Below are positions 42,971 through 51,246 of a DNA stretch of 64,000 bases, in pieces. The notes below the pieces were generated by a model. That model saw only the letters and a list, made by a program, of their open reading frames with translations. It did no database searches and was not told the DNA's origin. Every line of letters starts with the position of its first letter. The first letter of the stretch is position 1. Location: positions 1 through 64,000 of the forward strand of contig NZ_NRRS01000003.1 in NCBI RefSeq assembly GCF_016583795.1. Reading direction: 5' to 3'. The position numbers were made by a program, and so were the translations under genes. This DNA comes from Rhabdochromatium marinum (GTDB lineage: Bacteria > Pseudomonadota > Gammaproteobacteria > Chromatiales > Chromatiaceae).

Positions 42971-43642
42971 TCAATCCATTGAAATGCGCAAAGCCGCCGC
43001 CGCAGCCCAAGGCCCCAAAATCAGCGCCATCATTAACAAGGCTCCCAGCAGCATCAGGTAGGGCTCGCTGTCAGCCAGCGCAATGGCACTGACGGTGACG
43101 GCGCCCTCGCCGTAGATCAGGATCGGAATATAGAGCGGCAAAATCAGCAGCGACAGCAGAATCCCACCACCGCGCAGCCCCAAGGTCAGCGCCGCGCCAA
43201 TGGCGCCGATTAGCCCCAGGGTTGGGGTGCCAAGCAGCAAGGATGCCATCATCATCAACATCTGGCCATCCCCGAGTTGATATTGCAACGCAATCAGGGG
43301 CGCAATCACCACCAACGGCAACCCGGTCAGCAGCCAGTGGGCAATCACCTTGGCCAGCACCAGCAAGCCGAGTGGCTGAGGCGTCAGCAGCATCTGCTCC
43401 AGGGTGCCGTCTTCAAAATCCGCCGCAAACAGCCGCTCCAACGCCAGCATGGAGGCCAACAGCGCCGCCACCCACACCACTCCGGGGCCAAGCTCACGCA
43501 GCAGCGCCTGCTCACTGCCAACGCCAAGCGGAAACAGACTCACGACAATCAAAAAGAAAAACAGCACCGTCAACACATCGGTGCGTCGGCGCAACGCGAG
43601 CGTCAGGTCGCGAGCCAAAATCGAGATAAAGGTTTTTAGCAT
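42971..43642 (-). CDS. ccmB: Heme exporter membrane subunit CcmB
   Basis: CcmB is the permease part of the CcmAB ABC transporter that releases holo-CcmE. The 223-residue protein starts MLKTFISILARDLTLALRRR and has six helices, including LGTPTLGLIGAIGAALTLGLRGGG and the C-terminal ILGPWAAAAALRIS. The frame is open 16 codons further upstream but ATG 43642 fits the family start. It begins 13 bases after the ccmA stop. Confidence 0.95.
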   Translation of the reverse strand: MLKTFISILARDLTLALRRRTDVLTVLFFFLIVVSLFPLGVGSEQALLRELGPGVVWVAALLASMLALERLFAADFEDGTLEQMLLTPQPLGLLVLAKVIAHWLLTGLPLVVIAPLIALQYQLGDGQMLMMMASLLLGTPTLGLIGAIGAALTLGLRGGGILLSLLILPLYIPILIYGEGAVTVSAIALADSEPYLMLLGALLMMALILGPWAAAAALRISMD

Positions 43643-43655
43643 AAGGAATCGGATG

Positions 43656-44342
43656 TCAGCAGACTGTTGCCATCTGTGGAGAGGCAGCATCCAGATTCAA
43701 CTGCCAGGACTGACCGACGGCCAGGGTCAGAGCCTGATGGGTGGTCAACACCACCAGACCACCGGCCTCAACATGGGTGCCAATCAGTTCTTCCAGCCAG
43801 GCGACTGCATCGACATCCAGCGCCGTGAAGGGTTCATCAAGAATCCACAAGGGCGCCTGGCTGAGCAGCAGGCGCGCCAGGGCCACGCGCTTTTTCTGGC
43901 CTTGGGACAGCATGCGGCAGGGCAAATCCGCGAAGCCACCCAATCCAATGCGCTCCAGCGCCGTGCGAATGTCAGCGCTGTTGCATGGATGCCCGGCCAG
44001 ACGCGCAGCGATGCGCAGGTTCTCCATTCCAGTCAGGTCACCCTTGATGCCGTTGAGATGTCCCAGGTAGAGCAAATCGCGATAATAGTCCTCAGCCAAC
44101 TGCTCAATGGTTGCACCGCGCCAGCGAATCTGTCCCGACTCCGGGCGCAGCAAGCCGCACAGCGCGCGCAGCAAGGTGGTCTTGCCACTGCCGTTGGAAC
44201 CGCGCAAATGCAGCAGCTGCCCGGGGGCGAGCTGCAAATCAAGCGCGCTAAACAGACGCCGATCACCGCGCCGACAACTCAGCGCGGACACCTCCAGCCT
44301 GGCCGCCTCCGGTGCCACGCTAGGCATTTCCAGGCTGGGCAT
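43656..44342 (-). CDS. ccmA: Heme exporter ATP-binding subunit CcmA
   Basis: The product is the ATPase of the CcmAB transporter. It shows Walker A GSNGSGKTTLL, the Q-loop region, the ABC signature LSQGQKKRVALARLLL, Walker B LWILDEPFTALD and the switch histidine TTHQAL. The start is uncertain: ATG 44342 (228 residues) or ATG 44327 (223 residues); both overlap or abut the end of the Rieske gene (44320), showing that the ccm genes are read as one unit with it. Confidence 0.95.
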   Translation of the reverse strand: MPSLEMPSVAPEAARLEVSALSCRRGDRRLFSALDLQLAPGQLLHLRGSNGSGKTTLLRALCGLLRPESGQIRWRGATIEQLAEDYYRDLLYLGHLNGIKGDLTGMENLRIAARLAGHPCNSADIRTALERIGLGGFADLPCRMLSQGQKKRVALARLLLSQAPLWILDEPFTALDVDAVAWLEELIGTHVEAGGLVVLTTHQALTLAVGQSWQLNLDAASPQMATVC

Positions 44343-44664
44343 TGGTCGCCCGGCTGGGATCCAGCCAGATCTGCTCATCTTCGATCGCCACCGCAAAGGT
44401 GGCAATGGGTTGATCCGCCGGTTCATCCTCGGGCGCGCCGGTTTTTAGGCTAAAGCGACTGCCGTGCAGCGAGCACTTAATGCGTTCGCCATCCAGACAG
44501 CCGTAAGAGAGCGGATAGTCCTCGTGGCTGCACAGATCTTCCACTGCGTAGACGTCCTCGCCCACCTGGGCAATGACAAAGGCACGACCGTCGGCGGCCA
44601 CTTTCAGAAATTCACCAGGTTTGAGATCCTCGGCATTGGCCACGGCCAGATAAGGAGCTTGCAT
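44320..44664 (-). CDS. Rieske-type [2Fe-2S] ferredoxin
   Basis: The 114-residue soluble protein has the Rieske ligands Cys45, His47, Cys64 and His67 (LCSHEDYP and CSLHGSRF), like the ferredoxins of dioxygenases and NirD. AGGAGG lies a few bases upstream of ATG 44664, which fixes the start. There is no signal peptide, so it is cytoplasmic. Its position directly before ccmA and after the trpD2-like gene suggests a redox partner, but the electron acceptor is unknown. Confidence 0.9.
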   Translation of the reverse strand: MQAPYLAVANAEDLKPGEFLKVAADGRAFVIAQVGEDVYAVEDLCSHEDYPLSYGCLDGERIKCSLHGSRFSLKTGAPEDEPADQPIATFAVAIEDEQIWLDPSRATNAQPGNA

Positions 44665-44683
44665 CAGTGTATCCTCCTGCACA

Positions 44684-45784
44684 TCAGCGCAGCCGCGCCG
44701 CCGCCTCGCCCGAGTCCAGCGCCGCACGCACGCGATCTGCCGCCGCCGGCAAGCTCTTCTCGCGCCCCAGATGCCAAAGCACCAGAGCACCCGCGAACAC
44801 CAAGCTGTCATAGGTCGGCCCGGTTTCGCCCTCCAGCGCACGGCGCCCAGCCTCAGCCGCTGCCTGCGCGGTGGCACGCACATCCACGGCAATGGCGATG
44901 TCATCTCCAGGCCGATTTGCGGTTGGCAAATCGTCCGGCAGCGGCACGGCGCGCGCAATCTGCTCGATACCCAGCGCGCTGGGATCAATATCGAACGATT
45001 GCTCCTCGCCCATCTGATGATAATTGAAGCACACACCCGGCTGACGCAGGGACGGAATCACCCCACCCTCAACCCCGCGTACCATGAGCGCGGAATCGAA
45101 GTCGGCATGCCGGGCCAGCAACGCATAAATGCGCGGATAGGGCTTGTGCACATAGCCGGTGACCAGATGCGTCTTGCGCCGGCCCTGGATCGGCTGGGCC
45201 ATTACCTCGGTGGTGGTCAGCACCTGACGCTTGACGATGGTGGCGCGCAAGTCCACTAAGGCGTGCAGCTTGGGTGCGCAGGCGCGCTGATCGACATAGG
45301 CCCAACCGAGCGCCGGATCCGACAGGCGCCGCGCCGCGTCCTCGGGCGACAGATCCACGGTAATGCCGGAGGCTTCCAGCACATGCCGGGCCGTCACACC
45401 GAATTTGGGGCCAACGGCATCGACACCATGATTAACCGCCGGCACGCCGCATTCCGCCAGCACCGCCGGCAAAAAGGGTGCGGCCGGCAAGCAGCGGTTG
45501 TAGCCGTCATAGGGATCAGCAATATCCACCACTTCATCCACATCGGCAACGGCGCTGTTGGTCACATTGCGAATCGCCTCCAACACCCCGCGCATTTCAT
45601 CATCCGTCTCGCGCTTCAGGCGCAGGCCAATCAAAAAGAGCCCGGCCTGCACCGGGTCGATCTCGCCTTCAAAAATCGCCCGCATGCCAGTGCGAGCCTC
45701 TTCCAGCGAAATGCTTTTGGACAATTCCGGGCCGGTGGCAATGCGCTGAATGATGGAGCGCATGATTTTCTGAGTATCGTTCAT
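44684..45784 (-). CDS. Anthranilate phosphoribosyltransferase-like protein (TrpD2/YbiB-like)
   Basis: The 366-residue protein has the two-domain fold of glycosyltransferase family 3: an N-terminal helical domain (about 1-75, EGEIDPVQAGLFLIGLRLKRET) and the catalytic domain with NHGVDAVGPKFGVTARHVLEASG. The canonical PRPP loop GTGGD of TrpD is absent: the corresponding place reads IADPYDGYNR. True tryptophan synthesis activity is therefore doubtful; TrpD2-type proteins of this kind bind nucleic acid. No other trp gene is near. It is 20 bases upstream of the Rieske gene. Confidence 0.8.
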   Translation of the reverse strand: MNDTQKIMRSIIQRIATGPELSKSISLEEARTGMRAIFEGEIDPVQAGLFLIGLRLKRETDDEMRGVLEAIRNVTNSAVADVDEVVDIADPYDGYNRCLPAAPFLPAVLAECGVPAVNHGVDAVGPKFGVTARHVLEASGITVDLSPEDAARRLSDPALGWAYVDQRACAPKLHALVDLRATIVKRQVLTTTEVMAQPIQGRRKTHLVTGYVHKPYPRIYALLARHADFDSALMVRGVEGGVIPSLRQPGVCFNYHQMGEEQSFDIDPSALGIEQIARAVPLPDDLPTANRPGDDIAIAVDVRATAQAAAEAGRRALEGETGPTYDSLVFAGALVLWHLGREKSLPAAADRVRAALDSGEAAARLR

Positions 45785-45908
45785 CGGTGATGATCCTGCC
45801 TGCTGTCGCCGGTTGTGTAAGTAAGGGCGCCCACTGCGCCGCTATGCGGCGGGCTAGGCACCCGTGCCTGATTATCGGTGCGGATTGTCCGGGTTCAAAG
45901 CGCGCCCT

Positions 45909-46820
45909 TCAAGCTGAGTCGCAAAAGCGGCGCCCAAGATCGCCATAGGCGTCGATACGCCGATCGCGCAGAAAGGGCCAGCTGCGGCGCACGTCTTCGC
46001 TCCGGTCCAGGTCGATCTCCGCCATCAGCAGCGCGGGTGCATCCTGCGGCGCCTGGGCCAGCAATTCGCCCTGAGGGCCACACACAAAAGACGAGCCCCA
46101 GAACTGGCTGCCGCCTCCCGGTGCGCTGGCCTCGGCCTCGAAGCCGACCCGATTACAGGCCAGCAGCGGCAACCCATTGGCAATTGCATGGCCGCGCTGC
46201 ACCGTTATCCAGGCCTCACGTTGGTGTGCCTGCTCCTGCGGCGTATCAGCCGGATCCCAGCCAATGGCGGTGGGATACAGCAGCAGCTCGGCGCCGGCCA
46301 GCGCCATCAGCCGCGCTGCCTCGGGGAACCATTGATCCCAGCACACCAGCACTCCCAGGCGTCCGACCACCGTCTCCACCGGCCTGAAGCCCAGATCGCC
46401 GGGAGTAAAATAATACTTTTCGTAATAACCGGGATCATCCGGAATGTGCATCTTACGATAGCAGCCGGCCAAGCGCCCGTCGGCATCCAGCACCACCGCC
46501 GTGTTGTGATACAGACCGGCGGCGCGGCGCTCAAACAGCGAGCCGACAATCACCAGCCCATGCTGATGCGCCGCCCGGGCCAGCCCCTCGGTGGTTGGAC
46601 CCGGGATGGACTCCGCACGATCAAACTCCGCTGCACACTCCTGCTGGCAGAAATACGGCCCCTGATGCAGTTCCTGCAAGAGTACCAGCTGGCAACCCGC
46701 AGCGGCCGCCGCCTCAAGATGCTGGAGAATCCGCGCCTGATTGGCCGCCCCATCCCCCTGATGCTGTTCCTGGACCAACGCGACCTTCAGCCGTCGCGCG
46801 GCCCGCTGTTGAACGCTCAA
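45909..46820 (-). CDS. aguB: N-carbamoylputrescine amidase
   Basis: This nitrilase-superfamily enzyme hydrolyses N-carbamoylputrescine to putrescine, CO2 and ammonia. The 303-residue protein has the Glu50-Lys123-Cys160 triad (LVLLQELHQGPYFCQ, YRKMHIPDDPGYYEKYYF and VLVCWDQWFPEAARLM), and the sequence around Lys and Cys is typical of AguB. The start is TTG 46820: the strong ribosome site GAGGAGG lies 6 bases upstream and no ATG fits. Its usual partner, agmatine deiminase (aguA), is not in the window. Confidence 0.92.
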   Translation of the reverse strand: MSVQQRAARRLKVALVQEQHQGDGAANQARILQHLEAAAAAGCQLVLLQELHQGPYFCQQECAAEFDRAESIPGPTTEGLARAAHQHGLVIVGSLFERRAAGLYHNTAVVLDADGRLAGCYRKMHIPDDPGYYEKYYFTPGDLGFRPVETVVGRLGVLVCWDQWFPEAARLMALAGAELLLYPTAIGWDPADTPQEQAHQREAWITVQRGHAIANGLPLLACNRVGFEAEASAPGGGSQFWGSSFVCGPQGELLAQAPQDAPALLMAEIDLDRSEDVRRSWPFLRDRRIDAYGDLGRRFCDSA

Positions 46821-46853
46821 TTGTCCCTCCTCAAAATGTCATGACCTCGCCAA

Positions 46854-49730
46854 TCATAGCCCTTTACCCAACTCAGCGGCGATGGCATCCGGCGCCTGGT
46901 GCAGCACAGCACGCAGGCGTTCGATGCGACTTTTGAGGTGGTGATGCAATCCGTATTCGAGATTGAATTGCCAATCGGAGCTATCGATGGGATCGGGCGC
47001 CAGGCGCTCCGGAGCAAGCAGCTGATAGATCGGGATCCAGCGGCCTTCGACGCGCAGAGACAAGTAGGGGTTGAGCAGGTAATGCCCCCGGCGCACGCGC
47101 ACAAACAGCTTGCGATTGCCCGGCCCCTCGCGAGCGACCTCATTCTTCGACAGAATGGAGGACAGATATTGGCGCTTTTTGCGCCGCTCGGGAATGATGC
47201 TGTCGGGGAAGTGGGCCAGAATCGCCTCGAAATCCACTGCCGCCAGCAGAGCATGGCGATACGTCCAATTCTGCCCCAGACGCTGGTAGAAGAGCACCAT
47301 GGCAATACAGAGCATGGTGTATTCCATGATCTTGCGATCCAGCTTAATCAGCCGCCCATCGATCTGAATATCCAGGCTCGGCGGGGCCAGGTGCTCGAAC
47401 ACCGCCGGCAGCTTCTGACGCGCGTAGCGCTGGTCGATGCAGGCGCGCTCCAGGCTGATTTGAAAGGCATTCAAGCCATTGGCATCGACCAGGCCGGTGT
47501 CGGCATCACGTTCCAGAAGCGCGGTGATCAGCTCGGCATGGCCCTCGCGGCTGGCAATCATCAGCGGCGTCTGGGCAAAGAGATTGCGGAAATCCACCCC
47601 ATAGCGGTCAACTTCGCGCAGCACCCCATCGGTGTGCTTGAAACCATAGGCCTGGTAATATTTTTTCTCCAGCAATCCCCTGGCCTTCTCGGGCTGCTTG
47701 GCAGCATTGAAGCCCGCCTTGGCCAAGGCTTCCAGCCAGCGCTGGTCACGATAAACCAGCGCGTATTCCATCAGCGTAATGCGCGCTTTCTTCTCGCCTT
47801 TGTCGAGCGCCTCGTGCTCCAACTCGTTGAGCACCTCGCCCTGCAACACCGTCCAGGGCACCTGGCGCTGCTTGAGGATCTGCTCGCGAATCTCGGCGGC
47901 TTGGTCTTCCTTGCCCTGCATTTCCAGCTTATGGGCTTCGCGCCGCCAGTCATCCAGGGTCGAACGCTGCTCCTCGACATCGTTGACATCCTGATGCACC
48001 TCGGTCAGCCCGAGCAATTCCAGCAGAGACTGTTGCGGGTTGCTCTCCAGCAGATACAGATTGCGCACCGCGCGGGTCACAGCCACATAGAGCGCGTTGA
48101 TATAAAACTTATAGATCTCCAGCGACTTGTCGCTCTTGTCGCGCCCGCGCGCATAGCGCAGCTCGCCCTGCAAATCCTCAGGCACCAGATCGCCGGCAAT
48201 ATCGCGGTAGCGTTTTTCCTCCCCGGACAGGAAGTTGTACAGCAGGACATGCTCGTATTCGAGCCCCTTGGCCTCATGAATCGAAAACACCAGCGGGGTA
48301 CGGAAATGCTTGCGCACCTCGGCCTTCTGATCGGGATGCAGCACCAGAATGGCGAAACGCGCCGAGGTGGAAGTGCGCCGGTCGAGGTCACGCTTAATGG
48401 CCTCGCTGTCAGCCAGCAGTCCGACCTTGCCCCGTTTGGGACCGCGACTTTCCACCAGATAGTTGCTCTCGCGATCCACCGAGCCAAAACGCGCCTGCTT
48501 AATGTGCAGCAGGCGATTGGCCATCTCAGTAATCTGCGGCGAGTTACGAAAATTGGCGTTCAGGATACGAATCAGCTCAGTCGAGCCGCTCGCCGCCTCG
48601 GCGCGCTCGCGCCAAAACAGGCTCTTGACCTTAGCCCAGGAGAAGAAATTTGGATGGACAATCTGATTGGAGTCACCACAGAGCAAAAAGCCGGTGGGAT
48701 CGCGCAGCACGCGCAGAATCAGCAACAGCTGCACCGCCGTGAGATCCTGCACTTCATCAATAACAACAAAGTCATAGCGCGGCGTCACCACCTCAAGCCA
48801 GTCATGGCTGACCAAATTGGCGTCGAACCAGCCCTCGTCCTTCAGCAGGCGCAGATACTTCTCAAACAGATCATAAACAGCGGCCCGCAACTCAGGTGCG
48901 TAGATGGATTGGCGCACACCAAGACTCAGGTAACTGTCCCGATCCAGATAGGGCTGCGTCTCATCGGTGCCGGTCAGCGCGCCCTGAAATTCCTCAAACA
49001 GCCGATGAGTATCGCGCAGCTCACGCGACAGCTTCTGGCGCCCGGCCCAGGCGGCAAAGGCATGCGGCGTCATTTCGCGACCCTCCGGTACCCGGATGGT
49101 TTCCAGATACTCACGGAAGGACAGGAAATCGACTTCCTGAGCCTCGTTCTCGTAGCCGTTTGAGTAGTAAAGCTCGCGCGCGTTCTGTACCAAAAAGGGC
49201 GAACGCGTCACATAGAGCACCTCACCAGGGGCATCCTTGAGCTTCTCCAGCGTCAGCGCCGTCTTGCCGCTGCCGGCCGAGCCGATCACAATCAGCGGCG
49301 GCGGCTGACGATACACCGCCTCCTGATCCTGATCGAAGCTCAGCACCTTATCAAGCAGATGAAAACGCGGCAGCTCCGGGTTCAGATAGGCGAGTTCCGG
49401 CGCCTCCGCAACCACCTCGGAGACAGCGCCGGTCTCGATATCCGGAATCTTGCTCTCATCAATGACCGCACCGCGATTAAGAAAGCGCGATTTCTCATAG
49501 GCATGCGCGGCGATATATTCAAGCACCAGGATGCAGCGCTCGCCCTCATGCCGATGCAGGGCAAACAGCAGACGATTGGCCTTGTCAAGACGCGCACGAA
49601 ACAGGTTATCGCCAATCTTTTTGACCTCGGCGGAACTAAAATCGCCGACGCTCAGATAGCCAACAAGTTTATCGTAACCTGGAATCTTACGGGTATCCAG
49701 ATCGCGGTACGTGAGCAAACGGAAGTGCAT
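46854..49730 (-). CDS. UvrD/Rep-like SF1 helicase with RelE-like N-terminus and ankyrin-like repeats
   Basis: The 958-residue protein has an N-terminal segment (about 35-88, DNLFRARLDKANRLLFALHR, then ILVLEYIAAHAYEKS) that resembles the RelE/ParE toxin fold. An SF1 helicase core follows: Walker A GSAGSGKTALT (150-160), Walker B VVIDEVQD (322-329), GDSNQIVHPNFF, HEAKGLEYEHVLL and ALYVAVTRAVRNLYLL. A helical linker comes next, then one or two ankyrin-like repeats (about 716-762, TPLMIASREGHAELITALLERDAD) and a C-terminal basic region (about 795-950). It is not a standard UvrD, Rep or RecB. A role in DNA repair, phage defence or toxin-linked RNA/DNA control is possible but unproven. It is divergent from a sigma-54 regulator. 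Confidence 0.82.
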   Translation of the reverse strand: MHFRLLTYRDLDTRKIPGYDKLVGYLSVGDFSSAEVKKIGDNLFRARLDKANRLLFALHRHEGERCILVLEYIAAHAYEKSRFLNRGAVIDESKIPDIETGAVSEVVAEAPELAYLNPELPRFHLLDKVLSFDQDQEAVYRQPPPLIVIGSAGSGKTALTLEKLKDAPGEVLYVTRSPFLVQNARELYYSNGYENEAQEVDFLSFREYLETIRVPEGREMTPHAFAAWAGRQKLSRELRDTHRLFEEFQGALTGTDETQPYLDRDSYLSLGVRQSIYAPELRAAVYDLFEKYLRLLKDEGWFDANLVSHDWLEVVTPRYDFVVIDEVQDLTAVQLLLILRVLRDPTGFLLCGDSNQIVHPNFFSWAKVKSLFWRERAEAASGSTELIRILNANFRNSPQITEMANRLLHIKQARFGSVDRESNYLVESRGPKRGKVGLLADSEAIKRDLDRRTSTSARFAILVLHPDQKAEVRKHFRTPLVFSIHEAKGLEYEHVLLYNFLSGEEKRYRDIAGDLVPEDLQGELRYARGRDKSDKSLEIYKFYINALYVAVTRAVRNLYLLESNPQQSLLELLGLTEVHQDVNDVEEQRSTLDDWRREAHKLEMQGKEDQAAEIREQILKQRQVPWTVLQGEVLNELEHEALDKGEKKARITLMEYALVYRDQRWLEALAKAGFNAAKQPEKARGLLEKKYYQAYGFKHTDGVLREVDRYGVDFRNLFAQTPLMIASREGHAELITALLERDADTGLVDANGLNAFQISLERACIDQRYARQKLPAVFEHLAPPSLDIQIDGRLIKLDRKIMEYTMLCIAMVLFYQRLGQNWTYRHALLAAVDFEAILAHFPDSIIPERRKKRQYLSSILSKNEVAREGPGNRKLFVRVRRGHYLLNPYLSLRVEGRWIPIYQLLAPERLAPDPIDSSDWQFNLEYGLHHHLKSRIERLRAVLHQAPDAIAAELGKGL

Positions 49731-49767
49731 ATCAGCAATCGATCCTTATTTGGCACAGCATTGCCTT

Positions 49768-49773
49768 TATAAT
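49768..49773 (+). promoter_or_regulatory. Candidate sigma-70 -10 box for the sigma-54-type regulator gene
   Basis: A perfect TATAAT stands in the 81-base divergent region, 38 bases before the TTG start at 49812. No good -35 hexamer is found at 16-18 bases, so it may depend on an activator. It lies in a locally A+T-rich stretch. Confidence 0.35.
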
Positions 49774-49811
49774 AGAGCGTTTCGCATACCGAACAACATG
49801 GGTTCAGAGCA

Positions 49812-51164
49812 TTGAAACCGTCGGAAAGCCAGTCCCGCGCGCTACTTGTCGATGACGAGCCGGATATTCTCGACCTGCTCAGTATCACCCTCGTGCGCAT
49901 GGGGATTGAGGCGCATTGCGTCGGCACCCTGAAGGCCGCGCGCCAGGCACTGACAACGGCCAGTTTCGACTTTTGCCTGACGGACATGCGCTTGCCCGAT
50001 GGTGATGGGACGGAGTTGGTGCGTTATGCCAACCTTCACTGCCCCGATATGCCGATTGCCATGGTGACGGCCTATGGCAACATGGAGTCAGCCGTCGCCG
50101 CCATGAAGGCCGGCGCCTTCGACTTTGTTTCCAAGCCACTGGATTTGCGCGTTTTGCGCGAACTGACAGCTGCAGCTCTGCGCGCGCACGGACGGGGCCT
50201 TGGCCCCTCGGACAGCAGCACCGATCCCCAGGCCCGCCTTATCGGCCAGTCACCGCAAATTCTCGAACTGCGCACCCTAATCGCCAAGCTGGCACGTAAT
50301 CAGGCGCCGGTCTTTATCAGCGGTGAGAGCGGCACCGGCAAGGAGCTGGCTGCCAGCCTGATCCACCAGCTCGGCCCGCGCGCCGAACAGCCCTTTGTAC
50401 CGGTCAACTGCGGCGCCATCCCCAGCGAGCTGGTTGAAAGCGAACTCTTCGGCCATCGCAAGGGCAGCTTCACCGGCGCCACTACTGACAAACCAGGCCT
50501 GTTTCAGTCCGCTCAGGGTGGCACTTTGTTTCTTGATGAAATCGCCGACCTGCCGCTGCCCATGCAAGTGAAACTGCTGCGCGCCATCCAGGAAAAAAGC
50601 GTGCGCCCGGTTGGCGCCTCCCAGGAAGTGCCGGTGGATGTGCGCATCATCAGCGCCAGTCATGTTGATCTGGCCGACGCAGTCGCGCGCGGCGCCTTCC
50701 GCCAGGATCTCTTCTATCGCATCAACGTCATTGACCTGCACCTGCCACCCCTGCGCGAGCGCAGCAGCGACATCCCGATACTGGTCGAGCATTTACTGCC
50801 ACGCATTGCCGCCGCTTCCGGCAGCCCAGCCACCAGCCTGGATGACGCCGCCATGGCCGCGCTCTGCGCCTATGAGTTTCCCGGTAATGTGCGCGAACTG
50901 GAGAACATCCTTGAACGCGCCAGCGCCCTGTGTGAGTCCTCGGTGCTAAACGCGGCCGATCTGCGCCTGCCCAATGGACCGCTCACGCAAACAGTGAGCA
51001 CGACTCCAGAATTCCACTTCGAGCGACTTGAGGCGATCGAAAAGCAGGTACTGCTTGAAGCTATGCAGCAGGCCGGCGAGGATCCAAAAGCCGCCGCGCA
51101 ACAGCTCGGCATCTCCGTGCGCAGCCTGCGCCTGCGTCTCGCCTCAACCCATTCCCCCGCTTAG
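49812..51164 (+). CDS. Sigma-54-dependent response regulator, NtrC family, PilR-like
   Basis: The 450-residue protein has a receiver domain (about 8-120) with the acidic pair Asp14/Asp15 and phosphoacceptor Asp58 (FCLTDMRLPDGDG). The AAA+ sigma-54 activation domain (about 142-370) has GESGTGKE and the sigma-54 loop in the GSFTGA form. The C-terminal Fis-type helix-turn-helix reads KAAAQQLGISVRSLRLRL, close to that of PilR. The likely start is TTG 49812, because no ATG or GTG fits before the receiver. The cognate PilS-type kinase is not adjacent, so pairing is unknown. Confidence 0.88.
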   Translation: MKPSESQSRALLVDDEPDILDLLSITLVRMGIEAHCVGTLKAARQALTTASFDFCLTDMRLPDGDGTELVRYANLHCPDMPIAMVTAYGNMESAVAAMKAGAFDFVSKPLDLRVLRELTAAALRAHGRGLGPSDSSTDPQARLIGQSPQILELRTLIAKLARNQAPVFISGESGTGKELAASLIHQLGPRAEQPFVPVNCGAIPSELVESELFGHRKGSFTGATTDKPGLFQSAQGGTLFLDEIADLPLPMQVKLLRAIQEKSVRPVGASQEVPVDVRIISASHVDLADAVARGAFRQDLFYRINVIDLHLPPLRERSSDIPILVEHLLPRIAAASGSPATSLDDAAMAALCAYEFPGNVRELENILERASALCESSVLNAADLRLPNGPLTQTVSTTPEFHFERLEAIEKQVLLEAMQQAGEDPKAAAQQLGISVRSLRLRLASTHSPA

Positions 51165-51246
51165 CCTTGGATGGCTTACAAGCGTTTATTATGGGTGCGA
51201 TATGTATACGGCAACTATCATGTCGTTTCTTTCACACAACTTCTGA

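Noticed and set aside
44684-45784. Tryptophan biosynthesis gene trpD
   Set aside because: The PRPP-binding GTGGD-type loop is missing and no trp neighbours are present, so it is called TrpD2-like.
46899-49163. A 754-codon open frame on the plus strand opposite the helicase gene
   Set aside because: It is antisense to a gene with clear helicase motifs, has no recognised domain and no ribosome site; strong G+C codon bias commonly opens such frames.
49751-49765. TGGCAC-N4-TTGC upstream of the sigma-54 regulator gene, resembling a -24/-12 promoter
   Set aside because: The spacing is one base shorter than the sigma-54 consensus, which does not tolerate this; the overlapping TATAAT is a better candidate.
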